This document shows positions 9,885 to 19,378 of a stretch of 64,000 nucleotides of DNA, piece by piece. Numbering within the stretch: position 1 is the first letter of the stretch; each line of letters begins with the position of its first letter. This DNA comes from Planktothrix paucivesiculata PCC 9631 (GTDB lineage: Bacteria; Cyanobacteriota; Cyanobacteriia; Cyanobacteriales; Microcoleaceae). The notes under the pieces are model-generated. The model did no database searches, had not been told where the DNA came from, and was given only the letters and a program-made list of their open reading frames with translations. Made by a program: the position numbers and the translations under genes. Location: contig NZ_LR735029.1 of NCBI RefSeq assembly GCF_900009265.2, positions 63,394 through 127,393 on the forward strand, in the 5' to 3' direction.

Positions 9885-10481
9885 TTAATCTAACTCTCGC
9901 CGCCCTTCTAAGGCCCGGGCTAAGGTGATTTCATCGGCATATTCTAACTCGCCGCCCATCGGTAAACCAAAGGCAATTCTAGTGACTCTGGTAAAAGGTC
10001 TTAATAGTTGACCTATATATAATGTTGTAGTTTCCCCCTCAATACTGGGACTAATAGCAATAATCACTTCTTTAATGTGTTGTTGACTCACCCGACGCAC
10101 TAGGGGTTGAATGGTTAATTGTTCTGGCCCAACCCCATCCATCGGGGAAATGACACCGCCCAAAACATGATATTTGCCCTTATATTCCCGGGTTTTTTCT
10201 AAAGCGATGACATCCCGGGAGTCGGAGACCACACAAATTGTATCGGGGTCGCGTTGGGGGTTGCGACAAATATCACAAACGGGTTCAGCCGAGAGATGAA
10301 AACAAACCTGACAAAAACCGACTTGCTGTTTCGCATCCAATAACGCCTGAGCTAAGGCTTGCACATCTTCATCGGGACGCTTAATAATATGAAGCGCTAG
10401 GCGTTGGGCGGTTTTTGGCCCCACACCGGGTAAATGCTGTAATTGCTCAATGAGTCGAGCTAAGGGACGAGTATAAACCGT
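9885..10481 (-). CDS. recR: Recombination mediator RecR
   Basis: RecR works with RecF/RecO to load RecA on gapped DNA. Domains in order: helix-hairpin-helix ([19 protein letters not shown]), a four-Cys zinc finger (CQVC ... CDIC) and a Toprim domain ([16 protein letters not shown] ... [12 protein letters not shown]). Family proteins begin around [13 protein letters not shown], but no ATG, GTG or TTG is there. The best-placed start is ACG at 10481-10479, seven bases after a perfect GGAGG (10493-10489), giving a normal ~198-residue protein. The only conventional in-frame alternative is GTG at 10550, inside a dispersed palindromic repeat, which would add 23 repeat-derived residues. The core gene is certain; the start is not. 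Confidence 0.93.
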   Translation of the reverse strand, partial: TVYTRPLARLIEQLQHLPGVGPKTAQRLALHIIKRPDEDVQALAQALLDAKQQVGFCQVCFHLSAEPVCDICRNPQRDPDTICVVSDSRDVIALEKTREYKGKYHVLGGVISPMDGVGPEQLTIQPLVRRVSQQHIKEVIIAISPSIEGETTTLYIGQLLRPFTRVTRIAFGLPMGGELEYADEITLARALEGRRELD

Positions 10482-10488
10482 CGGACTG

Positions 10489-10493
10489 CCTCC
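10489..10493 (-). promoter_or_regulatory. Strong ribosome-binding site pointing to a non-standard recR start
   Basis: GGAGG on the minus strand, followed by a 7-base spacer and ACG. It is the only good Shine-Dalgarno sequence near the conserved N-terminus of RecR and decides between ACG at 10481 and the repeat-borne GTG at 10550. Confidence 0.6.
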
Positions 10494-10504
10494 AATTCCA
10501 AACC

Positions 10505-10553
10505 GTAGTAAGCCCTTCAGGGCTTTCTGAGAGAGTCCTTTAGGACTCACTAC
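10505..10553. repeat. Palindromic dispersed repeat, copy 2 (at the recR 5' end)
   Basis: Same double-hairpin unit as 3845-3889, with GAGA inserted between the hairpins. Its left edge lies 12 bases from the recR ribosome-binding site, so it occupies the recR leader or promoter. Confidence 0.85.
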
Positions 10554-10702
10554 ATTTTACCTTAAAAATTCCCCCTCTCCTTCTCGCGCCATCTATTCGG
10601 TTTCCGCATGGAAATTATGCTCAATGGGTTTTGATTGTTTGAACAAGTGTGACTAAGCTAGGGATAACCCACAAAAAAACGAATCCTCTAAACAAAATCT
10701 GT

Positions 10703-11194
10703 ATGTTTGAATTAATCCCCTTTCATAAATTCCGTGATACCCCCAGTGTCCGTTTTTTTGATATTACTATTGCCAATTCAAACGCCCGTGATTTAGTATT
10801 CCATGAGGGGCCAGCCATTAGTCCGAATAACACCGAAACTGGATATTGGCAATTTTATCTTCATCCCCATCAAGAAGATAATTTGTTAGCGGTGAGTGGG
10901 GGACGTACTTTTTATTTAGTTAATTTTGCTTGGAAAGATCCCTATCATATTGTTAGATTAGATGCCAACCGTCACATTTTGAGGATTCCCCCCGGAACCT
11001 TCCATCGTTCTGTTTCTGACCCTGATGGTTCGTTGGTTTTAAATCAAGCCGTTAGAACCGCAGAAGCTACTATTCAAAGCGAGTTTCGCGTTTATAATAG
11101 TTTTGAAATTCCCCGTTTGCTCAGAGTGACTTCTAAGTTCGGCCCGGAACCTATTCTACACGGTTTTGATCACGAAGAACGACAAGCGGCTTAA
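10703..11194 (+). CDS. Cupin-like protein of unknown function
   Basis: 163 residues from ATG at 10703 (MFELIPFHKFRD); an in-frame GTG at 10649 would add 18 poorly conserved-looking residues. The central part (YLHPHQEDNLLAVSGGRTFYLV ... ILRIPPGTFHRS) has the His-rich strand, glycine turn and PPG-x-x-H segment of RmlC-like cupins, so a small beta-barrel metal- or sugar-binding protein is inferred. No signal peptide. Single gene, divergent from recR, with ~150 bases between. The substrate cannot be told. Confidence 0.7.
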   Translation: MFELIPFHKFRDTPSVRFFDITIANSNARDLVFHEGPAISPNNTETGYWQFYLHPHQEDNLLAVSGGRTFYLVNFAWKDPYHIVRLDANRHILRIPPGTFHRSVSDPDGSLVLNQAVRTAEATIQSEFRVYNSFEIPRLLRVTSKFGPEPILHGFDHEERQAA

Positions 11195-11404
11195 ATTAGC
11201 AACTCAGTCATTCCGCTATAAAAGTAAAAGAATGGCTGGGGATGCAAATAATTGAGATTATTCAGTTTAGTCTGCTAAAACGATAGTTAAATAGTCAGGA
11301 AGAATCAACAATAGTTATTTTTAAGTTGAGTCCCAGAGACATGATTTAAAAATAGGGATTTTTCCTGAATCGGGTTTTTGAGTTGTTTTTGTAGGAAAAT
11401 TAGA

Positions 11405-12436
11405 CTATAGACCTAAAAATTTCCTGATTTTACTCAGTATTCCCCTATTAAACTCTGAAGGTTGATTCTGGAAATTAATTTCAACATTCATAAAATTAAT
11501 ATTATTTTTTTTCTCAGTTTGTTTTTTTTTCTCAGTTCGTTTTAAATCCACTTCTGCTAAACATTGCAAGATTTCTTGAGTATTTTGAGGGCGATTTGCC
11601 AGAAAAGAAGCCATTAAATAATCAATGAAGGCAGCCAATTCATAAGAAAGATTGGGCGCGCCTTTTCCCCATAATAATTTTCCAGTGCGAGGATTTTCTG
11701 GATAAGCAGTGGGAGGTTTTCCCGTTAATAAATAAACAAAGGTTCGTCCCAGGGCAAAAAAATCAGATTGAGGGAAAGGTTTCCCCGCCCATTTTAGAGT
11801 TAGAGAACATCCAGGGGAAACAAACCCTGTTACCCTTTGCATCTTAATAAAGGCGTCTCTCTCTGAAAGTTCTTCCTGTATAGCTCCAAAATCAATTAAT
11901 ACTAATTGTCCATTGGGTTTCCTGATAATATTTTGAGGCTTAATATCCCGATGGAAGTATTGCAAATTATGAACTTGCTCTAGGATCTTAGTCAGTTGTT
12001 TTAGCCATTCCAAAGCGAGTTCTTGACTGATGGGTTCTTTTTTCCGCTCCTTCATCCAGTCTTGTAAATTTAGCCCTTCAATTTTCTCTATTACTAAACA
12101 GTGGAACACTTCTTCGCTCCCCTTGGGAAAATGGGTAAAATATCCATCAGAATCAACTTTAGGAATTCCGGGATGATTAATTTGACTCAAAACTTCTGCT
12201 TGTTGTTTCAACAAAGCGACTCCTTTACGATTGTTTTTTAATAAAACTTTTAGAACCTTAACTTTCCCTTGATCATCAATTTCAAATGTTTTGATAAAAT
12301 CTCCGCCTCCCAGTTGTTTAGTCACACGATAACGTCCTTGCAGCAAAAGATTAGAGCCACATTGACGACAAGTGTGATGATTCTCGTTTGCTGGATCTGT
12401 TGGATTTGGACATTGAGGATTAAGGCAATAACTCAT
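11405..12436 (-). CDS. Serine/threonine protein kinase with N-terminal zinc ribbon
   Basis: 343 residues. A four-Cys knuckle (Cys4, Cys9, Cys23, Cys26) precedes a Hanks-type kinase domain (~36-290): degenerate glycine loop GGGDFIKTF, Lys63 in VLKVLL, catalytic HRDIKPQN with Asp164, and DFG at 182-184 (LIDFGAIQEE). The C-terminus is a Lys-rich linker with no membrane segment or WD40/TPR tail, so it is a short soluble version of the zinc-ribbon kinases common in filamentous cyanobacteria. Single gene. Targets unknown. Confidence 0.9.
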   Translation of the reverse strand: MSYCLNPQCPNPTDPANENHHTCRQCGSNLLLQGRYRVTKQLGGGDFIKTFEIDDQGKVKVLKVLLKNNRKGVALLKQQAEVLSQINHPGIPKVDSDGYFTHFPKGSEEVFHCLVIEKIEGLNLQDWMKERKKEPISQELALEWLKQLTKILEQVHNLQYFHRDIKPQNIIRKPNGQLVLIDFGAIQEELSERDAFIKMQRVTGFVSPGCSLTLKWAGKPFPQSDFFALGRTFVYLLTGKPPTAYPENPRTGKLLWGKGAPNLSYELAAFIDYLMASFLANRPQNTQEILQCLAEVDLKRTEKKKQTEKKNNINFMNVEINFQNQPSEFNRGILSKIRKFLGL

Positions 12437-12656
12437 AACGAGAAAACCTCAAGCGAGATGACTAAATTAATTATACTCTGGAAAATTTATTATTTCTAAT
12501 AAGCTTAATATTTAACTCCAAAGACATCAAGAATATCAAGAAGTTGCCAGGAGTAACCCTGGAAGACCCAGTAAACCAGGAAATTAAATAGCGATCGCAC
12601 CTTTTTTGGTACAATAGCGGTGATTTGTTTGGTGCAACTAATAGCAACTATTAACC

Positions 12657-14246
12657 GTGAGTAAAGATTTATTTGCCCGTGAAGCGTTAACTCAAATTCC
12701 TAAAATTTTAACGTTATTAGATCGAAATCCCCATAGTCCAACCTATGGTTGTTTTGATCGGAATTTTTGGCATTATAAAACTAAAGATTTTGCCAATGGC
12801 AGAATGCAAGAATTGGTATTACCTTTGGCTTTAGTTTATGATCTACCTATTTCTGATAATCCCTATTATCAACAACCTGCAATTAAAAATTGGGTAGAGG
12901 CGGGGATTATTTATAACATTGATAGCATTCATATTAATAGTTTTTGTGATGAAAATTTACCCTTAGAACATTCTGCTAGGGCAACGGCTTTTTCCTTATT
13001 TGCTAGTATAGAAAGTTATCATTTATTGGGGTTAATGAATTATGAAGCCTTACAAGGTTTTGAACGTCAAGCCCAGGGTTTAGCCCATGGTAAATTCAGT
13101 CAGAGTGCCAGTCAGGAAGCTCTAATTCTTTTGTGTTTAGAACGTTTGGGTCAAATGTTACAAACCTCTAAATGGCATCGAATTAAAGCCTCTCGTTTAG
13201 AAAAGTTATTGTCTTTACAAAGTCAAGAGGGATGGTTTAAAGAAAGTGATACTTTTGATCCGGGTTATCATAGCTTAACGATTTCTTTTTTAGCTCAATT
13301 AGATGATTTGAGATCGGATTTACGGTTGAAAGAATCTTTAATAAAAGCGGTAGAATTAGTGACGTATTTTATTCATCCTGATGGGTCGTATGGCGGGGAA
13401 TATGGAAGTTTGAATACCTATCAATTTTTTCCCTATGGGTTTGAATTAGTGGGGGAATGGCTACCCGATGCGTTGAGAATTAATGACCGATTTTTACTGG
13501 GAATTAAAAATGGTTTATCCGCTTGTTATGGCGATGATTATTCCCTGGGAAATCAGGTTTGGAATTATTTACTAGCTTGGCGAGATTTTGTCCCGGGAAG
13601 ACCCCAACCTGTGCCGCGAGATGTGGCGAGTATTTGGTTAAAGGAAGCAGAAATTTTAATTAAACGTCGTCCCTATGTGGAATTATATGTGGCTTTAAAT
13701 AAAGGGGGAGTTTTTAAGTTATTTAGAGAAAATAAACTGATTTTATCAGATACTCATTTTTCCCTACAAGTTCGTCAGGGTCGTCAAATTAAAAATGCTG
13801 TAGCCCATTTAATGAGTGATTATACAATTCATGTCGAACAGGATGAAATTTTAATTGAAGGCGGATTAAGTTGGGTTAAATCGAATCAATTATCTTCGTT
13901 AAAATTGGTTTTTATGCGAGTTTTAATGTTATTATTAGGTAAGTTTTTCTCCAAGCAAATTCAGAGGTTAAATGCTGCTGAAATTGTTAGAGGAAAACAA
14001 GATTCACCCTTTAGATTTACCCGGCGATTTCGTTGGGAAAAAAATCAATGGCAGATTATTGATGAATTATATGCTGATTCTTGGCGCGGGGTGATTTCCG
14101 TGGGAATGGGTTGTGATCAAACCTCTATGGATATTCCCCTAAGTCGCACGTTTCAACGGGGACAGTTACAACCTTGGTTAGATTTAACGGATGAAATTAG
14201 AAAGTTAACTCCGGGTCAATGTTTGAAGTTAGAAAGACGGTTTTAG
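12657..14246 (+). CDS. Conserved hypothetical, possibly glycan-lyase-like (alpha/alpha-toroid)
   Basis: 529 residues, GTG start, no clear ribosome-binding site and no signal peptide. The N-terminal two thirds are helical with aromatic and Gly motifs (GCFDRNFWHYKTKDFANGRMQ, DGSYGGEYGSLNTYQFFPYG); the C-terminal part (RFTRRFRWEKNQWQIIDEL) looks beta-rich. This layout resembles heparinase II/III-like and alginate-lyase-like proteins, but I cannot name a catalytic residue, so the function is inference. It is followed after ~150 bases (holding an inverted-repeat element) by a membrane glycosyltransferase on the same strand, which favours a role in polysaccharide metabolism. Confidence 0.7.
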   Translation: MSKDLFAREALTQIPKILTLLDRNPHSPTYGCFDRNFWHYKTKDFANGRMQELVLPLALVYDLPISDNPYYQQPAIKNWVEAGIIYNIDSIHINSFCDENLPLEHSARATAFSLFASIESYHLLGLMNYEALQGFERQAQGLAHGKFSQSASQEALILLCLERLGQMLQTSKWHRIKASRLEKLLSLQSQEGWFKESDTFDPGYHSLTISFLAQLDDLRSDLRLKESLIKAVELVTYFIHPDGSYGGEYGSLNTYQFFPYGFELVGEWLPDALRINDRFLLGIKNGLSACYGDDYSLGNQVWNYLLAWRDFVPGRPQPVPRDVASIWLKEAEILIKRRPYVELYVALNKGGVFKLFRENKLILSDTHFSLQVRQGRQIKNAVAHLMSDYTIHVEQDEILIEGGLSWVKSNQLSSLKLVFMRVLMLLLGKFFSKQIQRLNAAEIVRGKQDSPFRFTRRFRWEKNQWQIIDELYADSWRGVISVGMGCDQTSMDIPLSRTFQRGQLQPWLDLTDEIRKLTPGQCLKLERRF

Positions 14247-14265
14247 GGGGTTATTTATTTTTATT

Positions 14266-14355
14266 AGGACTTACGCAGAATACCCGATTATACACCATCT
14301 GTAGGGGCGAACGGCCGTTCGCCCCTACTAGATATGGTTATTTTGCGTAAGTCCT
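14266..14355. repeat. Inverted-repeat element (MITE-like), copy A
   Basis: Bounded by AGGACTTACGCA and TGCGTAAGTCCT, with an inner palindrome (GTAGGGGCGAACGGC...CCCCTAC). Shares its ends, not its core, with copies at 23600, 39202 and 40783. Non-coding; no transposase. Confidence 0.85.
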
Positions 14356-14395
14356 ATTTATAATAGGGGTTTAGTTTTTGTGAGGATTGTTTTAA

Positions 14396-16096
14396 GTGCT
14401 TAAAATTGTTAATCACCGATGGTTTCATCCGGGTTTACTGTTGTTTTGGGTGGGACTGGGAATTTTATTGAGATTTATGGGTTTAGGAAATAAGTCAGCA
14501 TCGAGTATTGAAATTTCTACTTTAGTCTTTAGTTTGGGTCACGGTCTGAAAACTATTCCTTTAGATCAAATCATTTCGGCGGATATTTTATTATCTCCTT
14601 TGCGCTTGGAAACCGCTAGTCAACCCTCGGATGTTATTTATCATTTATTTACTGAAAGTAATCATCCACCGTTATATTTTTTGCTGAATCATTTCTGGAT
14701 GAATTTATTTTCAACAGATGGAGAATTAGTTTCTTTAACGGTGGCGCGCGCTCTCAGTTCTATTTTAGGGGTTTTATCAATTCCGGCTATCTTTAGTTTA
14801 AGTTATTTTGCCTTTGGGTCTTTAACTTTTGCCCAAATTACCGCCGCATTAATCGCTATTTGTCCCTACGGAATTTATCTATCACAAGAAGCACGACACT
14901 ATACTATAACTATACTTTTTATTATCGCATCTTTAGGCTATTTAGTCAAGGCAATTAGAAGTTTACAAGGAGAAAAACCTTTATCTATTATTCAAGTCAT
15001 GGGTTGGATTATTGTCAATGGATTAGGAATCGCTAGTCACTATTTTTTTATTGTATTATTAGGGGCGGAAGGGTTGGTTGTAGCCGGATTTTGGTTAAAG
15101 GATTGGCGAAATAAATTAGGACTTTTTAGCAGATCTTGGTTAAGGATTTATGCGGTAATATTCGGAACATTAATCACTGGATTAGTTTGGATTCCAATTT
15201 TAAAAGCTCTCCCTAATGATCAACTAACAGAATGGATTGCAACCGAATTTGAGGGATTAGGATTTATAGAGCCTTTATTTCGTTTATTCGCCTGGTTAAT
15301 TACCCAGATATTCTTATTACCCGTTGAAGGAACTCCTCTAATTATAACAGCAATTTCAGGATTAATTTTATTGACGGTTTTAGTTTGGATAAGTCCGGGG
15401 ATAATTCAAGGCATTAGGTTAAATCTTCAATCCTCTGAAACTCAACTTGAAACTAAAATTTTTGGCGGTATTTTAATTAGTATTTTTACACTGTTTTTGA
15501 TTATAATTTATGGATTACAAAAGGACGTATCCCTGGCGGCTAGATATCAATTTGTTTACTTTCCTGTATTTATTTTAATTTTAGGCTCTGCATTAGGAGT
15601 TATTTGGAAAAAACCTGAAACTTTTAATAATTCTTGGGTTTCACTTCCTCCTATTTTACAAGCTAACGGAAAAAAAATTGTAATTGTCACCTTAATTATG
15701 GGATGTTTGGGTGCGTTAACAGTTGGGGGAAACTATGGGTTTCAAAAATCCCAACAAGCGGATCGTTTAGCGAGTTATATGATTAATCAAGCTAAAACAC
15801 CTGCGATCATTGCTACGACTAAAATAACCCACGCAGAAACTCGAGCTTTAATGGGATTAGGATTAGAATTTAAGCGTCAAAAAGCCAAAAATTTACCTGA
15901 ATTTATGTTGGTTAAAAAAACCGATTATCCTTCTCCAGCTTTAGCAACTGCTTTAACTCAAATTAAACCTCCTTTTGATTTATGGACGGTGAATTTAAAA
16001 GATAATACGGATTTTAGCCAATTCCGGTGTCAACAAGATCCCCGTCCTCAACCTAAGTTTAATGGATATCGATATCGACGATATTATTGTCGATAG
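14396..16096 (+). CDS. Membrane glycosyltransferase, PMT/GT39-like
   Basis: 566 residues, GTG start. About eleven hydrophobic segments follow an N-terminal one (LLLFWVGLGILLRFMGLG). The first extracytoplasmic loop holds an acidic SIEIS segment and SNHPPLYFLLNHFW, matching the D/E-rich loop and HPPLY motif of GT39-type (PMT/ArnT-like) transferases that take sugars from polyprenyl phosphate; SLTVARALSSILGVLSIP and SQEARHY follow as expected. The soluble C-terminus ends in a Cys/Arg-rich tail (YRYRRYYCR). Together with the preceding gene it suggests envelope glycan assembly. The exact donor and acceptor are unknown. Confidence 0.82.
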   Translation: MLKIVNHRWFHPGLLLFWVGLGILLRFMGLGNKSASSIEISTLVFSLGHGLKTIPLDQIISADILLSPLRLETASQPSDVIYHLFTESNHPPLYFLLNHFWMNLFSTDGELVSLTVARALSSILGVLSIPAIFSLSYFAFGSLTFAQITAALIAICPYGIYLSQEARHYTITILFIIASLGYLVKAIRSLQGEKPLSIIQVMGWIIVNGLGIASHYFFIVLLGAEGLVVAGFWLKDWRNKLGLFSRSWLRIYAVIFGTLITGLVWIPILKALPNDQLTEWIATEFEGLGFIEPLFRLFAWLITQIFLLPVEGTPLIITAISGLILLTVLVWISPGIIQGIRLNLQSSETQLETKIFGGILISIFTLFLIIIYGLQKDVSLAARYQFVYFPVFILILGSALGVIWKKPETFNNSWVSLPPILQANGKKIVIVTLIMGCLGALTVGGNYGFQKSQQADRLASYMINQAKTPAIIATTKITHAETRALMGLGLEFKRQKAKNLPEFMLVKKTDYPSPALATALTQIKPPFDLWTVNLKDNTDFSQFRCQQDPRPQPKFNGYRYRRYYCR

Positions 16097-16139
16097 TTGG
16101 GTTATAATTTGAGTTTAATTAAAATAGGATGAGTTCAAC

Positions 16140-16892
16140 GTGCAGTTATCTCTAACCTTGTCTCCCTTAAAATTAGCTAAACGCCTAACAATGGGAGTAG
16201 GATTTTTTACCTTTACGAGTATTCTCGTACAAATTGGTAGATTTGGATTTAACTATCGAAAAGATTGGACATCAATGTTTAATGTTGATCGAGAGATGAA
16301 TTTACCGACTTGGTTTAGTGCGTTTATGTTGGCTTTTTGTGCTTGGTTATTAGGGGCGATCGCCTCAGCAAAACAAGCGGAAATCGAACAACAAAACTCC
16401 TTAAATGCTCCTGATGATCATGCTTCGGTAAAATATCGTTATTTTCAACAATGGAAATGGTTATCGATTATTTTTTGGTTATTTGCTATTGATGAAGTAG
16501 CTACAATTCATGAAATTTTAATTATTCCTGATATTGCTAAAGGGTTAAATTTACCTCCTTTTTTACGTTCAATGTGGGTAATTCCAGGAATAATTTTAGT
16601 AGTTTTTTTCCTGCGTAAATATTGGAAGTTTTGGTTACATCTGCCCCGAAAAACCCGTTATCATTTTATTTTAGCCGCCTCTTTATATATTGGTGGAGCA
16701 TTATTGATGGAAATGGTCGGGAGTGTTGTGGCGTTTTATTACCATCAACAAACTCTGATTTATTCATTAGTAGCTATGGTAGAAGAAATTATGGAAATGA
16801 TCGGGGTAATTGTGTTTATGTATGGGTTGTTAGTTTATATTCGAGAATGGCAAGAAAAGATTAATGTTGAGATTCAAATTTTGCCACAATAG
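16140..16892 (+). CDS. Integral membrane protein of unknown function
   Basis: 250 residues, GTG start, 43 bases after the glycosyltransferase and probably cotranscribed. About six hydrophobic segments (for example LTMGVGFFTFTSILVQIG, WVIPGIILVVFFL and a C-terminal MIGVIVFMYGLLVYI). Acidic and His residues sit next to the membrane (FAIDEVATIHEI, VEEIMEMIG), which could be functional. I do not recognise a named family; a role linked to the upstream glycan gene is inference from position only. Confidence 0.75.
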   Translation: MQLSLTLSPLKLAKRLTMGVGFFTFTSILVQIGRFGFNYRKDWTSMFNVDREMNLPTWFSAFMLAFCAWLLGAIASAKQAEIEQQNSLNAPDDHASVKYRYFQQWKWLSIIFWLFAIDEVATIHEILIIPDIAKGLNLPPFLRSMWVIPGIILVVFFLRKYWKFWLHLPRKTRYHFILAASLYIGGALLMEMVGSVVAFYYHQQTLIYSLVAMVEEIMEMIGVIVFMYGLLVYIREWQEKINVEIQILPQ

Positions 16893-16932
16893 GCTATATA
16901 ATAAAAGGATGTGATCTAGGTAGGAGAATAAT

Positions 16933-17520
16933 ATGGTTATGCAAGTGAAACCTCTCCTCTATTCTCCAGAGGAGTATTTCAAACTCGAAGAAACCGCAGA
17001 ATTTAAACATGAATATCGAGACGGAGACATTATTCCTATGACGGGAGGTACGACGAATCATAATCAAATTGCTGGAAACGCTTACTTTCAACTCAAATTA
17101 GGATTAAGAGGTCAAAAATATAGATTATTTATTGGGGATGTCCGTCTATGGATGCCTGATTATCGGTTATATACCTATCCCGATTTAATGGTGATTAAAG
17201 GGGATGTTATTTTTCACGAAAATCGCACGGATACGGTTTTAAATCCCTTAGTTATTGTAGAAATTCTATCTCAATCAACGGGAAGTTATGATCGCGGGGA
17301 TAAATTCAAGTATTATCGTTCTATTTCCGAATTTCAAGAATATATTTTAATCGATCAATATCAATATTCCGTTGAACAATTTGTCAAAACAGAAACGGGA
17401 AAATGGCAAGTTAATTTTTATGAGTCGGCGGATTCTATTCTAACATTAAGCACCCTAGATTTTCCTATCAATTTAACCGATCTCTATGAACAAGTAAATC
17501 TTGAACAATCAGAGGAATAA
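16933..17520 (+). CDS. Uma2-family (DUF820) PD-(D/E)XK nuclease-like protein, full length
   Basis: 195 residues. AGGAG lies 8-12 bases before the ATG. Typical features: PEEYFKLEETAEFKHEYRDG, TGGTTNHNQIAGNAYFQL, the metal-site Asp in YPDLMVIKG, Glu in VIVEILSQST and the helix RGDKFKYYRSISEFQEYILID. The fold is that of restriction-type nucleases, but biological activity is not established for most members. Full length, in contrast to the shortened copy at 9416-9835. Confidence 0.9.
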   Translation: MVMQVKPLLYSPEEYFKLEETAEFKHEYRDGDIIPMTGGTTNHNQIAGNAYFQLKLGLRGQKYRLFIGDVRLWMPDYRLYTYPDLMVIKGDVIFHENRTDTVLNPLVIVEILSQSTGSYDRGDKFKYYRSISEFQEYILIDQYQYSVEQFVKTETGKWQVNFYESADSILTLSTLDFPINLTDLYEQVNLEQSEE

Positions 17521-17524
17521 AACT

Positions 17525-18118
17525 CTAACGTCCCATATTCCGTTTCAACTGTTCTAATTCTTCGTCCATTTCCCATTGTTTAAATTTCCCTTCTAAGGAA
17601 TCATTAAAAGCATTAGAACTACCATAGGATTTACTCTGATTCCAACCTTGGGTTTCCCTGGAATTTTGAGGGTTTTGTTGGGCTTTTGATTTCGCGCGGT
17701 TCGCTTCTACTTCTGCGGCTTTAACTTTAACTTCTTTGTGACGTTGTTGTACTTGATAATAGACCTCTTTAGATTTTTGAATCCGCTCTTTCACCCCTTG
17801 CATTTGTCCCCAAAGTTGATTTCCTTGACGCAAAAATCCCGCCTCTCGTTCTTGAGCCGCCTCTGCCAAATCTAAACGATTAGCGGCTTGTGCTTTTTGC
17901 ACCCATTTATGCCATTTTTGGACATCTTGAGCCACGGCTAAAATTTCAGTTTGTAGCTTTTTTTCCTCTTGGTTCAACTTAGCAATTAACCGGAGGGTAT
18001 CCTCCTCTTGTTCCCGCAATTGTTCTTCTAACGCTTGTAATTCTAAATGGGGATTATCCTTGAGAAATTCATCTAAACGAGTCTCAAAAAAATGACTAAA
18101 ATCTTCAAATAAACCCAT
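17525..18118 (-). CDS. TIGR04376-type coiled-coil protein (PspA/IM30-like)
   Basis: 197 residues, mostly coiled coil from ~25 to 145 (LEEQLREQEEDTLRLIAKLNQ; AAQEREAGFLRQGNQLWGQM), then a Gln/Asn/Ser-rich linker and a conserved acidic end (FKQWEMDEELEQLKRNMGR). Starts MGLFEDFSHFFETRLDEFL, the signature of a small cyanobacterial family with PspA-like layout. No membrane segment. Converges with the Uma2 gene 4 bases away. Function unknown; membrane-associated scaffolding is inferred from the PspA resemblance. Confidence 0.8.
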   Translation of the reverse strand: MGLFEDFSHFFETRLDEFLKDNPHLELQALEEQLREQEEDTLRLIAKLNQEEKKLQTEILAVAQDVQKWHKWVQKAQAANRLDLAEAAQEREAGFLRQGNQLWGQMQGVKERIQKSKEVYYQVQQRHKEVKVKAAEVEANRAKSKAQQNPQNSRETQGWNQSKSYGSSNAFNDSLEGKFKQWEMDEELEQLKRNMGR

Positions 18119-18145
18119 AATTAAAAATAAAAATTAAAGGGACAG

Positions 18146-18189
18146 TAGAGACGTGCCACGGCGCGTCTCTCTCCATAGCGCGTCTCTCC
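18146..18189. repeat. AGAGACG / CGTCTCT palindromic repeat
   Basis: TAGAGACGtGCCacGGCgCGTCTCT (18146-18170) forms a near-perfect hairpin and a further GCGCGTCTCT follows at 18178-18187. It lies in the 87-base gap between two minus-strand genes and could act as a transcript-processing or termination hairpin. A repeat of this kind is common in cyanobacterial intergenic DNA. Confidence 0.7.
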
Positions 18190-18205
18190 ACAGGGATTCA
18201 CCAAT

Positions 18206-19378
18206 TTAGAATTGTTGTCCCACAAAGATTGTTTTAACCTCGCCATTCCGACGAATAACCGCTTCTTGGTTAACAACTTCCACCAGTGACCAACCACTGG
18301 CACCAATGGTTTCACCCACATAAATCCGACGAGCGACTCCATTAATTTCAAACAGAGCCGCGGAACGATCGCCCAATTCCAAAATACCCACTAAGGTATG
18401 GGCGGTTACGGGTGCTGGATTAACTGCTGTCGGCTGTTCTGTGGGGGTTTCCGTCACCGCCGGTGGGGGAGGTAAGGGAATAGTTGCTGCTGGGACTTCC
18501 TGCCGAACTTGAGGGGTTGAGGGAGTGACTTGGGTGGGTGTGGCTGGTTTGGGGGCGGTGGCGGGGGCTGAAGCCGTGGCTTTAGGGGCTGCTGCGGGGG
18601 CAGAACCCGAACCCCTGCCACCAGGAACCGTAACCGGAGCCGGGGGCGGGGTTTGTTGTCCCTTGGCCAAGCTGTTCATCACCTGTTGAGATAGAGAGGC
18701 CGTTTGATTAGAGGCATCCTGGATCGCCCCAGCCACTCGGTTAATCGCGGCGACGAGGTTATTGGTATCCACCGCCGGAGCCACGGGAGCCACGGTGGGA
18801 GTTGCCGGAACGGGCAAGGTCGGTAAGGTGGCATTGGCAACGGGAGGAGGCAACAGGGGCAACCCTAGCCCGGTTTGTTGATTCCGTTGTTCAATATTGG
18901 TGAGCGATCGCTGAATATAATTGGAAAATTGAATATCCGCTTTTGTCTTAGCATCTAAGACGGGTTCGGGGGCTACGGCCACGGGTTCGGGGGCAAATAA
19001 ACGGCCCAAACCCCCTCGGGTAGCCAACCATAATAATAGAGTAATAAATAATGAGGAAAACGCCGCAATTAATAGAATCCGATCCAAGGAGGGAGCGGAC
19101 TTTTTCACACTCGCATCCCGTAATTTGTCGGGGTCTTCTGCCTCCTCCCGTGGCATCGGAGGTAGAATAATTTGAGGGACTTTAATCGATTTTAGGGAGA
19201 CAAATTCCGGTTTTACCGCTTCTTTCGGGAGCCGAGATTGTCCCTGGATCACCCGATCCACATCGGAAAAAATGTCGTCCATCAGTTCATCGGCATAGGC
19301 TTCTACCGATATCGGTGCTTTGGCGATCGGAACTTCTGAGAATTCCAATTGGGTTTTATTCATCGTTTTTTGAGCCAT
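18206..19378 (-). CDS. Membrane-anchored protein with GspC/PilP-like C-terminal domain
   Basis: 390 residues. Acidic cytoplasmic N-terminus (1-100), one transmembrane helix at ~101-120 (ILLIAAFSSLFITLLLWLAT), a long Ala/Pro/Thr-rich linker (~130-315), and a compact C-terminal domain (~320-390; TLVGILELGDRSAALFEING ... YVGETIG ... VEVVNQEAVIRRNGE), which is the homology-region layout of GspC/PilP-type inner-membrane linkers of type II secretion and type IV pilus systems. Such proteins couple the inner-membrane platform to outer components. The downstream coiled-coil gene is probably in the same operon. No other secretion gene is adjacent, so the assignment rests on domain layout. Confidence 0.8.
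   Translation of the reverse strand: MAQKTMNKTQLEFSEVPIAKAPISVEAYADELMDDIFSDVDRVIQGQSRLPKEAVKPEFVSLKSIKVPQIILPPMPREEAEDPDKLRDASVKKSAPSLDRILLIAAFSSLFITLLLWLATRGGLGRLFAPEPVAVAPEPVLDAKTKADIQFSNYIQRSLTNIEQRNQQTGLGLPLLPPPVANATLPTLPVPATPTVAPVAPAVDTNNLVAAINRVAGAIQDASNQTASLSQQVMNSLAKGQQTPPPAPVTVPGGRGSGSAPAAAPKATASAPATAPKPATPTQVTPSTPQVRQEVPAATIPLPPPPAVTETPTEQPTAVNPAPVTAHTLVGILELGDRSAALFEINGVARRIYVGETIGASGWSLVEVVNQEAVIRRNGEVKTIFVGQQF

Noticed and set aside
12793..12806. TTTTGCCAATGGCAGA as another copy of the regulatory palindrome
   Set aside because: It lies inside a coding sequence and has a 1-base spacer instead of 3.
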